DNA from: Hypsibius dujardini
Taxonomy: Eukaryota > Tardigrada > Eutardigrada > Parachela > Hypsibiidae
Direction of reading: 5' to 3'
DNA: 28,115 bases
NCBI GenBank assembly: GCA_001579985.1
Contig: LRSR01009298.1
Location: 1 to 28,115 of the forward strand
Numbering within the stretch: position 1 is the stretch's first letter; every line of letters starts with the position of its first letter. Made by a program: the position numbers and the translations under genes. A model generated the notes under the pieces. It made no database searches. It worked only from the letters and a program-made list of their open reading frames with translations, and was not told the DNA's origin. Shown here piece after piece: positions 11,092-20,700 of the stretch.

Positions 11092-12459
11092 CAAGGGATC
11101 GCTCGACTTACAGGGAGGTAAGCACACAATACGAGGTGGAAGTAGTGGACGGGATCACCCAGTTGCTCAGGCTTGAAGTGATTGGGAAAACAGTGTGTAA
11201 TTCAACTTCACACGGTCGTATCTTACCTAATTCGTGATCTATTTCAAACAGCACGACTGAAACATTTGTCTAGAATTAAGTGAAGAATTTTATGAAGTAA
11301 AGGAAGATCTAGTTGCCTGAGTGGCAACTAAGTTTGAGGGCAAAAAAGAAAGCGCTTTACTAATGGAATCTGTCGCGTGATTGGAGTCTCCAATTGGAGT
11401 GTTGTCCTTACGTCGCCTGGAATCCACACTGGAAACTATAGATCTCCACGTGTATTCGTCATTCAATTCCATTGCATATTTGTGTAATTTGGGTAATGAT
11501 AGTTGTATTTGCGCAATTGACCATTGTGCTGTTTTTTCCGTTCTTTTTCGTTTTCGTTATTTTGTGTTCCCGTACCCCGAATCGACAATTCCCTGTGGAC
11601 CGAACGTACAGTTTCCTGTCAACGTTCCACGGTCCTATACCCGAAATCTTGATTGTGATTGATTGATTGATTGATTGATGGTTGGATGGATGGATGGATT
11701 GACGCAGCTGAGAGACCTAAATTCTGACGTGTTGGTTCTTGCTCCGAACATTTTTTCCCTTTTGTGATAATACTGTCTTCTATCGCGACAAATGTAAATA
11801 TAAACACCGTTCATAAATGTAGTGTACTTCGGGAGTTCATGAGACTACATATTGTAGAATCGGAGGCAGAAATGAAATGGACATGAATGAAAAATTGCAG
11901 AAAAAGTTCATCCTTCGTTTTGAGAGATTCGGCGCCAGGAATTGAGATGAATTTGCGAGTAAATTGTAGGCGAAAAATGGCGACATAAACTGCAGAGAAT
12001 TTTGACGCAATGTTGATTCGGAATTTTGTTTCCAGCAGTACGAGTATACTGACTACACGCCACTGGAAATAGACAGAAAAGTGGAACTGGGACTGCTTGT
12101 TTCCAATGGGAAGCGTCGTGGCTCCAATTGGATTCGTGGCTGTGTGTTCCAACGCCAACAAGACAGCTCTTTCCATTTCAAAACGTTGCCTTTTTCTAAT
12201 TTTAAAAACTCGCGCATTACTTGGTCTAGCCACGCCTACATAGGCTCTAAAAATAACTCGAATTTTTCTCTTCATGTTTTGTCAATTGGGTAAGGCACTC
12301 AGAGCACCCTTTGCGTAAGAAAACGAGTTCATCTCACAACTCCATTAATATGCACCGTAGAACCACATGTCAAATCGGCGAGAAAGCCCGTCCACTAAAT
12401 TGATCACGTGCAAAAAAATGATCACGTGGTAACTTCCCTGTAAGTCGAGCGATCCCTTG
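11092..12459. mobile_element. Non-autonomous DNA transposon, 1368 bp, with TIRs and TSD
   Basis: The ends are 25-bp perfect terminal inverted repeats at 11092-11116 and 12435-12459; each reads inward CAAGGGATCGCTCGACTTAC and five more bases. The element is bounded by perfect 7-bp direct repeats GTGCATG. A second inverted pair, agtggacggg, lies near each end (11144-11153; inverted at 12387-12396). The terminal CAAGG fits the CARNG ends of hAT elements, but hAT usually makes 8-bp duplications, so the superfamily is open. The interior holds microsatellites, two copies of tgatcacgtg near the right end (12401-12410, 12419-12428) and a 154-codon minus-strand frame (11811-12275) without transposase features. 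I therefore call it a deletion or MITE-like derivative that must move in trans. Intact ends and duplications suggest a fairly recent insertion. Confidence 0.82.
11657..11700. repeat. (GATT)n / (GGAT)n compound microsatellite inside the transposon
   Basis: About five and a half GATT units at 11657-11679 are followed by four GGAT-type units at 11682-11700. Compound tetranucleotide repeats are common in the interior of non-autonomous elements. Confidence 0.85.
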
Positions 12460-12466
12460 GTGCATG
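12460..12466. repeat. Target-site duplication, right copy (GTGCATG)
   Basis: Identical to 11085-11091 and abuts the right terminal inverted repeat of the transposon. Confidence 0.8.
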
Positions 12467-12863
12467 TAATGTAGTGTACTGTACTGTACTGTACTGGTCT
12501 AGTAGTGCCATACTAGTAAGCCTGTAATGTAGTGTAGTAGTATTTAGTGTCAAAATAGTGTTTAGTACATGTGCATTGCGACGCCCATCTTCTAAGTCGG
12601 TCGCCCTGTCTGTGTTGGTGCCGCTGGGATTTTAAAGAGACCATTCTGACCAGACAAAGTGAGATGCTAGCAAGAGACATACTCAACGAACAAGAAACTA
12701 ATCAATGCACTAGCACGATTACCAAGTGCCGACAAGCATATCAGGCTATATCAGGACTAATTAAGGCCACACCATTCACTAACGAATGTACTAGTCCAAA
12801 CTTGAAATGTCGTGATTATTGTTTTGCTTTAATGATTACTTTAATGTCCCGTTAACAGCCGAA
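12467..12863. other. Intergenic spacer with GTACT tandem repeat
   Basis: This lies between the transposon and the 3' end of the DHRS7B-like gene. It starts with about four GTACT units (12476-12495) flanked by a 14-bp direct repeat, tgtaatgtagtgta, at 12465-12478 and 12523-12536. A 94-codon open frame at 12571-12855 (+) has no recognisable domain and I do not call it. Nothing else is visible. Confidence 0.5.
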
Positions 12864-14165
12864 TTATGCTCGTTCCAGATGCTTGAGCTGTTTCGCTCGT
12901 TTTGCCATCTGGCCAAAATAGAGGGACGGAAAAGAGGAGCGTAATATCAGGGCAAGTCTAGGCAGGAGTCCGCACATCAACACCTCCCGTTCGCGATCTT
13001 CAATTGCCCTCACAATTCTTTCGGCCACTTGCCTCGCCTCCATTCCGTTTGCAGTGGCTTCATCCATTTCTAAAATCAAATGCATATATCGTACACGTGC
13101 TCTTCCGTTCAGATAGGTTGAAGACAGAGAGAATGAGTAGAGTAGACTAACTTCCATGGGCATTTCCCTTGCCTCGAAGAGCACGAAGGGAGAGACCCGT
13201 TTTGATGTAGCCAGGAGAGACGACCACAATGTCAACATTTGCATCCCATAGTTCCGCTCGGAGACAGTCGAAGAAGGCTTGAAGAGAATGCTTGGATGCG
13301 GCATCTGCAAGAAGCGCACAAAAATAGAAGGACGGCCCGAAGACATTTAAATTTAAACTCACAAGCGGCACGGAAGGGAATGGCCAAGCGTCCTTGGATA
13401 CTGCTCACCGCAACAATACATCCCCCACCTCTTTCCACCATGCTGGGTAAAAGCCCTGGAAAAGCCAAGGATGGATAAAGTACTAGTAATAGTACAAGCC
13501 CTAGCACGGTAAATAACATACCTTTAGTGAGGAGAACCGGAGCAAGATAGTTTGTTTTCATGACTTGTAAGTCGACAGCAAAGTCCGTGTCCATGACGCC
13601 ACCTCGGCAACTTATTCCGGCATTGTGAATAAGGACATCTATGCGACCATAAACGGCGAGGATGTCCCTCGCCTTGCCGGGAAGAGTGTCCAACTCCAAT
13701 AGGTCCATCTCAATCACAACAGGCGCCGCCAAGACATCTCCAATCTACCTTGAAATCAACAAGTGAAGTTAGTGTGTAAGAAAAAGGGAAGGGTACAAAC
13801 GCCATTCTAAATAACTCGCCAGTTGTAAGTGTGCTATAAGTTGTTGGAGCGCTTCTCTGTTACGGCCGGTGAGTATTATGCGCGCTACTCTGCGCTCGCG
13901 TAAGGTTTCAACTAGAGCTAAAGCCAAAGGAAAGAACACTAGTAGTGGAAAAATAAGTGGCTTCAACTTAAATGAAGTTACCTCTTCCTAATCCCCCCGT
14001 CGCTCCCGTTATACAAATGACTAAATCGGCCAGGTTTCGCTTCTTCCCTCTTCTCCGGAGCAATTTGTAAACAGTCCAACCGGCGCTACCAGTTGCCCCA
14101 ATCCCAACAAGAAAGGCCAATTGCTGATGCCATTCCAGACTCTTTATCCATGCAATAGCAGACAT
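12864..14165 (-). CDS. DHRS7B: Membrane-anchored short-chain dehydrogenase/reductase, DHRS7B-like
   Basis: NAD(P)-dependent oxidoreductase of the classical SDR family, probably anchored in the ER or peroxisome membrane; DHRS7B relatives act in ether-lipid reduction, which here is inference. Exons on minus: 14165-13982, 13917-13801, 13737-13522, 13455-13363, 13304-13152, 13069-12864; all introns are phase 1, giving 322 aa (human DHRS7B 325). N-terminal hydrophobic anchor at about 17-38. Cofactor motif TGATGGLG at 53-60, IHNAG in place of NNAG, catalytic Ser191 in SSIQG, and Tyr204/Lys208 in YAASK; then SPGYIKT. The C-terminal segment SLYFGQMAKRAKQLK matches the DHRS7B family ending. Start: Met at 14165 sits just before the anchor; an upstream in-frame Met at 14222 would add 19 residues. 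The acceptor of the second intron (13737) is the weakest junction. Confidence 0.92.
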
Positions 14166-15062
14166 TTCGTACAGAGAAAAAGGATAAATTGGACTTGGAT
14201 TAAGCCTACATGCGTTGTTCACATTTTTGGAACAGCTGTGTCTGTGTGCTGATGACGGATTATATTTCTTTCCCAGCAGGTGGCACTACGGTACGTAAAA
14301 ATTTGCGACACGATCATGGGTCATCTTTTGCCGTACAGTAGCAGTAGAAGACCGCTTTTCTTTTTTTTCTTATCGCCACGTTAAAGCCAGTACCACTATC
14401 AGTACTGTAGAGCAGGATAGGGAATAAGAAATCGTTCAGGCGGCGGGCGGCCTACGGCTCAGCGAAGCAATATGCTGCAAAGTAGGTCACTTGTACCGCA
14501 ACCGTCCTTGGCTCTTCTCGTACGTTTATGAAAGTGAAGATGCGGGCGGCGGCAACAAACTTGCCGGAAGCAAACTCCCTCCCACTGCATACATATACTG
14601 ACGCCCAAAAGGCCCATCACATTGAACTGCGATCGATACCGGATCCATGAATAGATTCCGGCAAGCAAAGAGACAGAGTCAGCAGTCTCTCCCTCTCTGC
14701 CGGTATGAGTAAAATGAAAGTAATTGGAGTGGAAGGCGCCGAACGAACGACAGATCGGATGGAAGGAAGAGACAGGCGAGTTTCAGTTGCCGCCCGGGAT
14801 CTACAGATGGACGGACCTAATGTAGATTTGTGTCAAATACTTTGGCATGAAATCTAAAGGAAAGAGGAGAGAGAACAGTTAAGGCCGCGCCTACTTTGTG
14901 TCGTACGGTTGTGCTTGGGCTTGCGGAACAAGTCGACGGAGCGTGAAAGTGAAGGAGAGAAAAAAAGGGACGCCTTCATTCATCTGAAAGAACGTGCCTG
15001 GATTGTCAAGTCTATTATCAGGTCTTGAACAATATCATTTCTCCACGTCTCCAAGAAAGAAG
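14166..15062. promoter_or_regulatory. Divergent intergenic region, DHRS7B-like / stomatin
   Basis: About 0.9 kb between two head-to-head start codons, so it must contain both promoters. It has a GC-rich patch (14436-14462, ggcggcgggcggcc) and an A/G-rich stretch (14860-14880, GAGA-like). A 69-codon minus frame at 14459-14668 shows no family features. No clear TATA box is seen. Confidence 0.45.
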
Positions 15063-17293
15063 ATGGAGCATTCTTACGCAGGAGGTGGATCTAGTAGAGG
15101 TTATGTTTATCAGCAACAACCCGGCGCGGGCCACTCTTCCCACGGATCTCATATTCATCCTCACAGCATGCAAATACAGATGCAGGAAAGTAACCTTTCC
15201 CGTATGGCTCCCAACGATGGGGATGCAGGCGAGCGGCTGGAGCTTCGGCCTCGTTCATCTGGACAAGGCCAGATTCGAAGTCAGGAGTACGGGGGGAACC
15301 ACTCCACTTCCGGTCAGTCTTATACATACCGTATCTGTTGACTGTAAAATGTCGTATCATGCTATTTGCCATTTCAGACGAAAAAGAAGCCGATCAAGGG
15401 GTTTGTATTGGTATTATTAATTAATAAGATGACTTCAAAGATAAAATATTTATTTACTTTTACTTCCTGCAGATTTGCGCAACAATATTGGTTCTTCTCT
15501 CTTGGCTGCTGGTATTAGCAACTATGCCCTTCTCACTCTGCATCTGTTTCAAGGTACATTTCACCATTGGCCACTCTGTGATCAATATGCATGAGCCACT
15601 AGTAATGCATGAAAAGTTATTTTAATTTTAGGTCGTACAAGAATATGAAAGAGCGGTCATTTTTCGCCTGGGACGTCTCATCCATGCCGGTAGGTAGGGG
15701 CCAAGAGATTTTAATTTTAACAACACATCTCCAAAAACGTTTCCCAAGCACGTAATTGGTAAATGTACTTCTAGGATCTAAAGGGCCAGGAATATTCTTC
15801 GTTCTGCCCTGCGTTGGTTTGTATCTCCTTTATTTGTTGTACATCCACACACAACATTTTGAGTTAACTTGCATACTAGTACCAGAATGGTTTATTTCAG
15901 AGAACTATACCAAAGTGGATATCAGGTATTAGTGCATTGTAGTACGAAGCCATTGTTAACCATTGTTTATCAGTGCTGTTCTTCCGACTAAAAGAATGAA
16001 TTTTGCAGAAGCACTTTATTCGACATACCGCCGCAGGAAATACTCACCAAAGATTCGGTAGAGTGTTGTAAATGGAATTGTTTAAGCGTGACATTTGCAG
16101 ACATTCCTGTAGATATCTTAATTATTACAGGTTACTGTTTCCGTCGACGCAGGTAAGTTGCCCTCTTGTCAGTTGTCAGAAACCCTGAGATTGAAATGAG
16201 GCGTGCCAGTACACATTTAAATCACTCTTCTCTTTCTTCACTAGTCGTATATTACCGTATCTTCAAGTAAGTGGAAGCACAGTAGTATATTAAAATTAAG
16301 CTGAAAATTAGTGGTCCAGTGGCAACGCAGACGACCTGATGATGCATTACAGTTGCTCAGTTCTAATAATAATTTGCAAAAGTTTAACTTGCGATATTTC
16401 AGTGCAAACCTGTCCGTTGCAAACGTTGAGAACGTCCATCACTCGACAAGATTGCTCGCGCAGGTTTGTTATATGGAACCAGCGTAAAATTGAATGTAAT
16501 ATAAGAAATAATTTCACTTGCACTTGTACAGACCACCCTTCGCAACGTAATGGGAACAAAGGCTCTACACGAACTCCTGTCTGACCGGTTCGTTTTAAAA
16601 TCTTATCCCAACATATTGTATTGTTTATCCTGTATTTTACAAACAATTCCCTTTTCAGAGAAATAATCAGCAACACTGTGCAGGCAAGCAAGGATGAACT
16701 AAGAGACAATTTTTGCAATTTCCCGGAGTATCATTTCTAACGTATTTTTCTCTCGTCAGATGAATCTGGATGAATCCACTGAGGTATGTACATGTACTAT
16801 TTCCAGTGTTATCCATTTAACTCCCGCTATTTGAAATAGGCTTGGGGAATTAAGGTTGAGCGCGTCGAAGTGTAAGGGTCTTTCCCTTATCATGTCAATC
16901 AGATTTGTTTGTTATATTAACTTGTAAGCAGAGAGAACGTACAGCACCCTATTGACTTTCTTAGGAAGGATGTAAGATTGCCTGTGCAACTGCAGCGAGC
17001 TATGGCTGCCGAAGCTGAGGCTGGGAGGGAGGCTCGAGCTAAGGTACGACTTACTGCTTTATGAGGGGTCTCTCTCCTGTAATTATTCATTTATTTGTTA
17101 GGTGATAGCCGCAGAAGGAGAGCAGAAGGCAGCCAGAGCTTTAAAAGAAGCAGCTGATATAATTGCGGACAGTCCGGCTGCCCTTCAACTTCGCTACTTA
17201 CAGACGCTCAACACTATCTCGGCGGAAAAAAATTCCACAATCATATTTCCAATCCCTATGGACTTGATCTCCCAATTCTTGCCCAGAAAATAA
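15063..17293 (+). CDS. Stomatin / MEC-2-type SPFH (band 7) protein
   Basis: Cholesterol-binding, oligomeric inner-leaflet membrane protein that modulates ion channels; MEC-2 and stomatin act in mechanosensation. Exons: 15063-15312, 15378-15400, 15473-15553, 15632-15689, 15775-15816, 15901-15925, 16009-16057, 16131-16152, 16245-16266, 16403-16463, 16532-16587, 16659-16683, 16760-16783, 16840-16871, 16965-17043, 17102-17293; phases agree, 346 aa. N-terminal 90 residues are Gln/His/Ser-rich and low complexity. The hairpin membrane segment (about 93-115) carries the Pro of the stomatin hinge ([12 protein letters not shown]). Hallmarks follow: [62 protein letters not shown], and a coiled-coil [20 protein letters not shown]. 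The C-terminus ends in the hydrophobic [11 protein letters not shown]. Intron 16684-16759 uses a GC donor. Six exons are 22-25 bp. Start: ATG 15063; a longer N-terminus is not excluded. Confidence 0.95.
16684..16759 (+). other. GC-AG intron in the stomatin gene
   Basis: The donor reads CAG/GCAAGC and the acceptor ctcgtcag. Joining keeps the conserved run NTVQ + [11 protein letters not shown] in frame, which matches the stomatin family. No GT donor nearby gives the right phase. Confidence 0.8.
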
Positions 17294-17704
17294 CTCTATG
17301 GCAAAGTATGGCGTTTATTTGAATGAAAATATCATACTTGTGGATTTGACTTGTTTAACGATATACAACCTCTAACTTTACCCCGCTGGGTCAGGCGACA
17401 CCATCAAATTCACCAAGTCTTCCCGCAGTTTCATTTGCGATTCATTGTACTTAGACTATCGGCACACATTTTTTTGCTCGCAGACGGTACTTACATTTTA
17501 TGTTTGTGTATTCTATTTATAACACACTAGCTTATCTGTACAAACAGGTGATTCATGGGAAGGGGATAAATAAAAAAGGTATGGATCATGGCACATTGCA
17601 TCGTTATTATGAAGAATCAAAGAAAAAGGAACTTCGTGAGAATTCCGCGACCGAAACCTTCCCTCAATGTTGCATTGATATATTCTAAGTGCGGGGAAGG
17701 TACG
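17294..17704. terminator. Convergent 3' region of stomatin and adhesion GPCR
   Basis: 411 bp between two facing stop codons. AATAAA at 17569-17574 (+), followed by an A run, could serve the stomatin transcript. On the minus strand AATAAA appears at about 17318-17313 and could serve the GPCR transcript, in which case the two 3' UTRs overlap. A 62-codon frame at 17500-17688 (+) has no supporting features. Confidence 0.4.
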
Positions 17705-20700
17705 TTATTCTGCATTCGTTCGTTCTTGGTAAGAAGTGTTGGGGTTTAAATGGCCGTGTCCTATTGCGACAAATGCAATGCCAGTGTTAAAATTTTGCCT
17801 GCCCTTTTTGGGAAAGAGTTGAGCGTGACCAACCATCATGCCAGAGTCGTCCAAAAAGCTCATGGCATTCTCATCTTGCACATCCCGAGGACCTCCGCTA
17901 TCAAATCCACCTTGCATTGCCGCCGCGGTATGATCTCCTCTTCCCATGACGTCCATTATTTGGCTAATTATTCCCCTCTTGCGATGGCCTGTGGGTGAGT
18001 AATGCTCTTGATTGGAATCAGTCGGTGAAGGAATTCGGCCCGAGTTGGAGTGCTCGTCGATTGCCTTTAAAAAGGAGCCCTCCTTTTCCGCCTAAAACCA
18101 TTAAGGGAACCCTATATAAATATATGCAGTTTATGCTGGCTTTTGAAAGGGTGCTGATCATTTGATATACCGAACGCTGTTTCGATAGGCGGTGCGCGGC
18201 TAGAACGGCCTGTGTGTGAGTTATTTCTGCCAATTCATCTGCAAAGACCCACGACTTTCCTTCTACCAGTTATGTATCGTGTATGTTTTATCAGCAAGCG
18301 CACCTATAATATCCATTTCCTCCTTGTCCTTGTGACCCTCATAAGTATTCTGTAGGATATTTCGCACCTGCAACCGATAGAGAATGAACAGTTGCAATCC
18401 TCAGGAAGAGGAAATATTAGGGTACCTCATCATTCATCAAAACAGAGAAGCAGAGGAGGCTCGAGCCCTGGAGGATGCTGAATATGGCGAAGAGGAACTT
18501 GAGAACGGTGGAATGTAGACGCAGGGCAACCAATAAGCAGCAGTACATGGCTAGGACCGTTCCCCATTGTGATCGCCCGGCTTTCATGTAGTTCCTGCCG
18601 AATAAATGTCAAATACAATTTCCATCGGATACGCGACGTGTAACCTAATTGTTTTCAAGGGAAACACTTACACGACGAGTTTATTGCCTTTCTCACTCAG
18701 AGAATAGGAGCTCTGCATGTACTCTTTCAGAGCAATCACCTTCATCAGCAGAGTGACCTATGGAACGATTTGCAAATACTGCACTTTTAGCTGCGCTTCT
18801 TTCTTTTATTTTGGAGTCGATGGAGTATGAAGCGGTAACGTACAAACACAATGCCGACACCAGGTCCTCCGACGATCAAGAACCAGTCCCACGACACAAA
18901 ACAGGCGCCTTTGTGGAAGAACTGAAAACACACAAAGTTATGATGGATGAACTCACTTCGATCCGAGTCATTGCATCTGGTTCTGTACTTTGTCTCCCTT
19001 GGTTAATGCTCCTATCAGCACTGGAATGATCGGTACGACTATGGAAAATAAGTATACATAGTTAGATTGGACTGAGACCTGACAACTATACGGTAACTGT
19101 TGCTTCAAACGCACCCCATCCCATAATCATGAATTTGATAACAGATCCATCTTCAACTTCGTCGTTGTTGTGAACTGAAAAGAAGAGACATGTTATGACT
19201 TCAAATTATGGCGCCTCCTTCGGGAATTGGCCGAACTTCAAATATTTTTTTAGTAATCAGTACCGGAATAGGTGACAACACTGTATATGTGGAACGCTTG
19301 ATGAAAGGAACAAAAGGCGGATTAAGTAATGCATGTGGTTCAGGAAAATGAATTGTGCGTTGTGTACGTTCGGTCAATATCACATACCGTACACTGCACG
19401 CGCGTTTTCTTACCTTGATTCATCATCCAGCAGAAAAGGCACAATATAAAGTAGAGTGTGGCGATAGTGAAGACCCGACAGGGAATCTGAAACATGCATG
19501 CATCATTACAAACCCCCGTCCATCTGGAAGCTTCAAGTTTACATAAACCAACCAAGAATTCGTGGAGATCGATGCCGCACATCAAAGACAATTGAGCAAA
19601 GCCCACGGCGAGGGCCGTGTTTTTGTGTAGCGAAGATGTGTTGGATGTAGTTCTACAGGTTGAGAAAGAAACGTTAAATTTGCCACTTGATTTCTTGTTA
19701 AAAGGAAACTACCAAAAGCTTACATACCGCAGAAAGACAAGAATGCAGAATCCGAGGAGAGAACACAGAGCAGACATTGCACATCCAAAGTAGGTTGCCC
19801 AATTCATAAAGTAAATGACAATTTTCTCCTCGACCCACTGTCAAACAATAACAGAGCCCGGCTGTTTTTAGATGAGCCCCCAGGAAAGTAGAAAGGTCTA
19901 TATTAGGAAAGTCGTAATAAGTCTGACTTACATTGGGATCGTACATATCAGTCGTGACCCCGTAAAATGAGCCAGAGTCCTTGAAAAGTTAATCACAACA
20001 ATTGGGACCTAATAATTGTAATTAGTGTAAAATTGTAATCCTTACTTCGCACGTGCACATAGCCCGACTAATGGTAGTGTGGAGCCGCACACAGTTTTGT
20101 TTCGCGAATTTGTATACGAACCTGCATCCAGATCAGATGCATACAATAATGGCTGATGTAATTAAGCAAGTCCACGGTTTGACTTACCCCTTGCGAATCT
20201 TTTCATATTGAAGCCGGAAGCATTGCGAGTCGGAAATGTTTTTAGTCTGCGTGTTAATACAAGGCGGTGCGGGATATAAAAGGCAATCTGTTGGTTGAAA
20301 CTTGAAAGATTCTTACTCACCGATAAATAGCTGAAGGTAGTAACGATGTCTCGCTGAACCATAGGAGATGGATCTTCCGGAAAGAACCGAATCAAATAGA
20401 GAGCAGAATTAAGTGCGTCCTCAGTTGGCTTCTTTTCTCTCTCGTAGGCTGGGTTCGGCAGAAACTCGCTCACATTTCCGATGAAAATGGTTGTTACTAC
20501 GAATGCTAAAACCCCATCGTCAGTTAGAGCGCATATTGCAAGGTTTATTTTCAAGTGTTATCCAATACATTTTTAGTCATTTTTCATTGATTTTATACTG
20601 ACCGCGTTTTTTAGACAAGCTTGATTTTCCCAGCCAAACATTTTTCTTGATAATGGCTCTAGTTTCTGAGAACCCTTGAAGCAGTTGATCTTCTCGTGGA

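Noticed and set aside
11811-12275. 154-codon open frame on the minus strand
   Set aside because: It lies wholly inside the transposon, has no transposase or other domain features that I can see, and has no splice or promoter support.
20288-20320. A 33-bp intron, or no intron, in the GAIN/GPS region of the adhesion GPCR
   Set aside because: Both leave the wrong reading frame at the next junction and lose the GPS cysteines. The 74-bp intron 20247-20320 restores the phase and the cysteine pattern.
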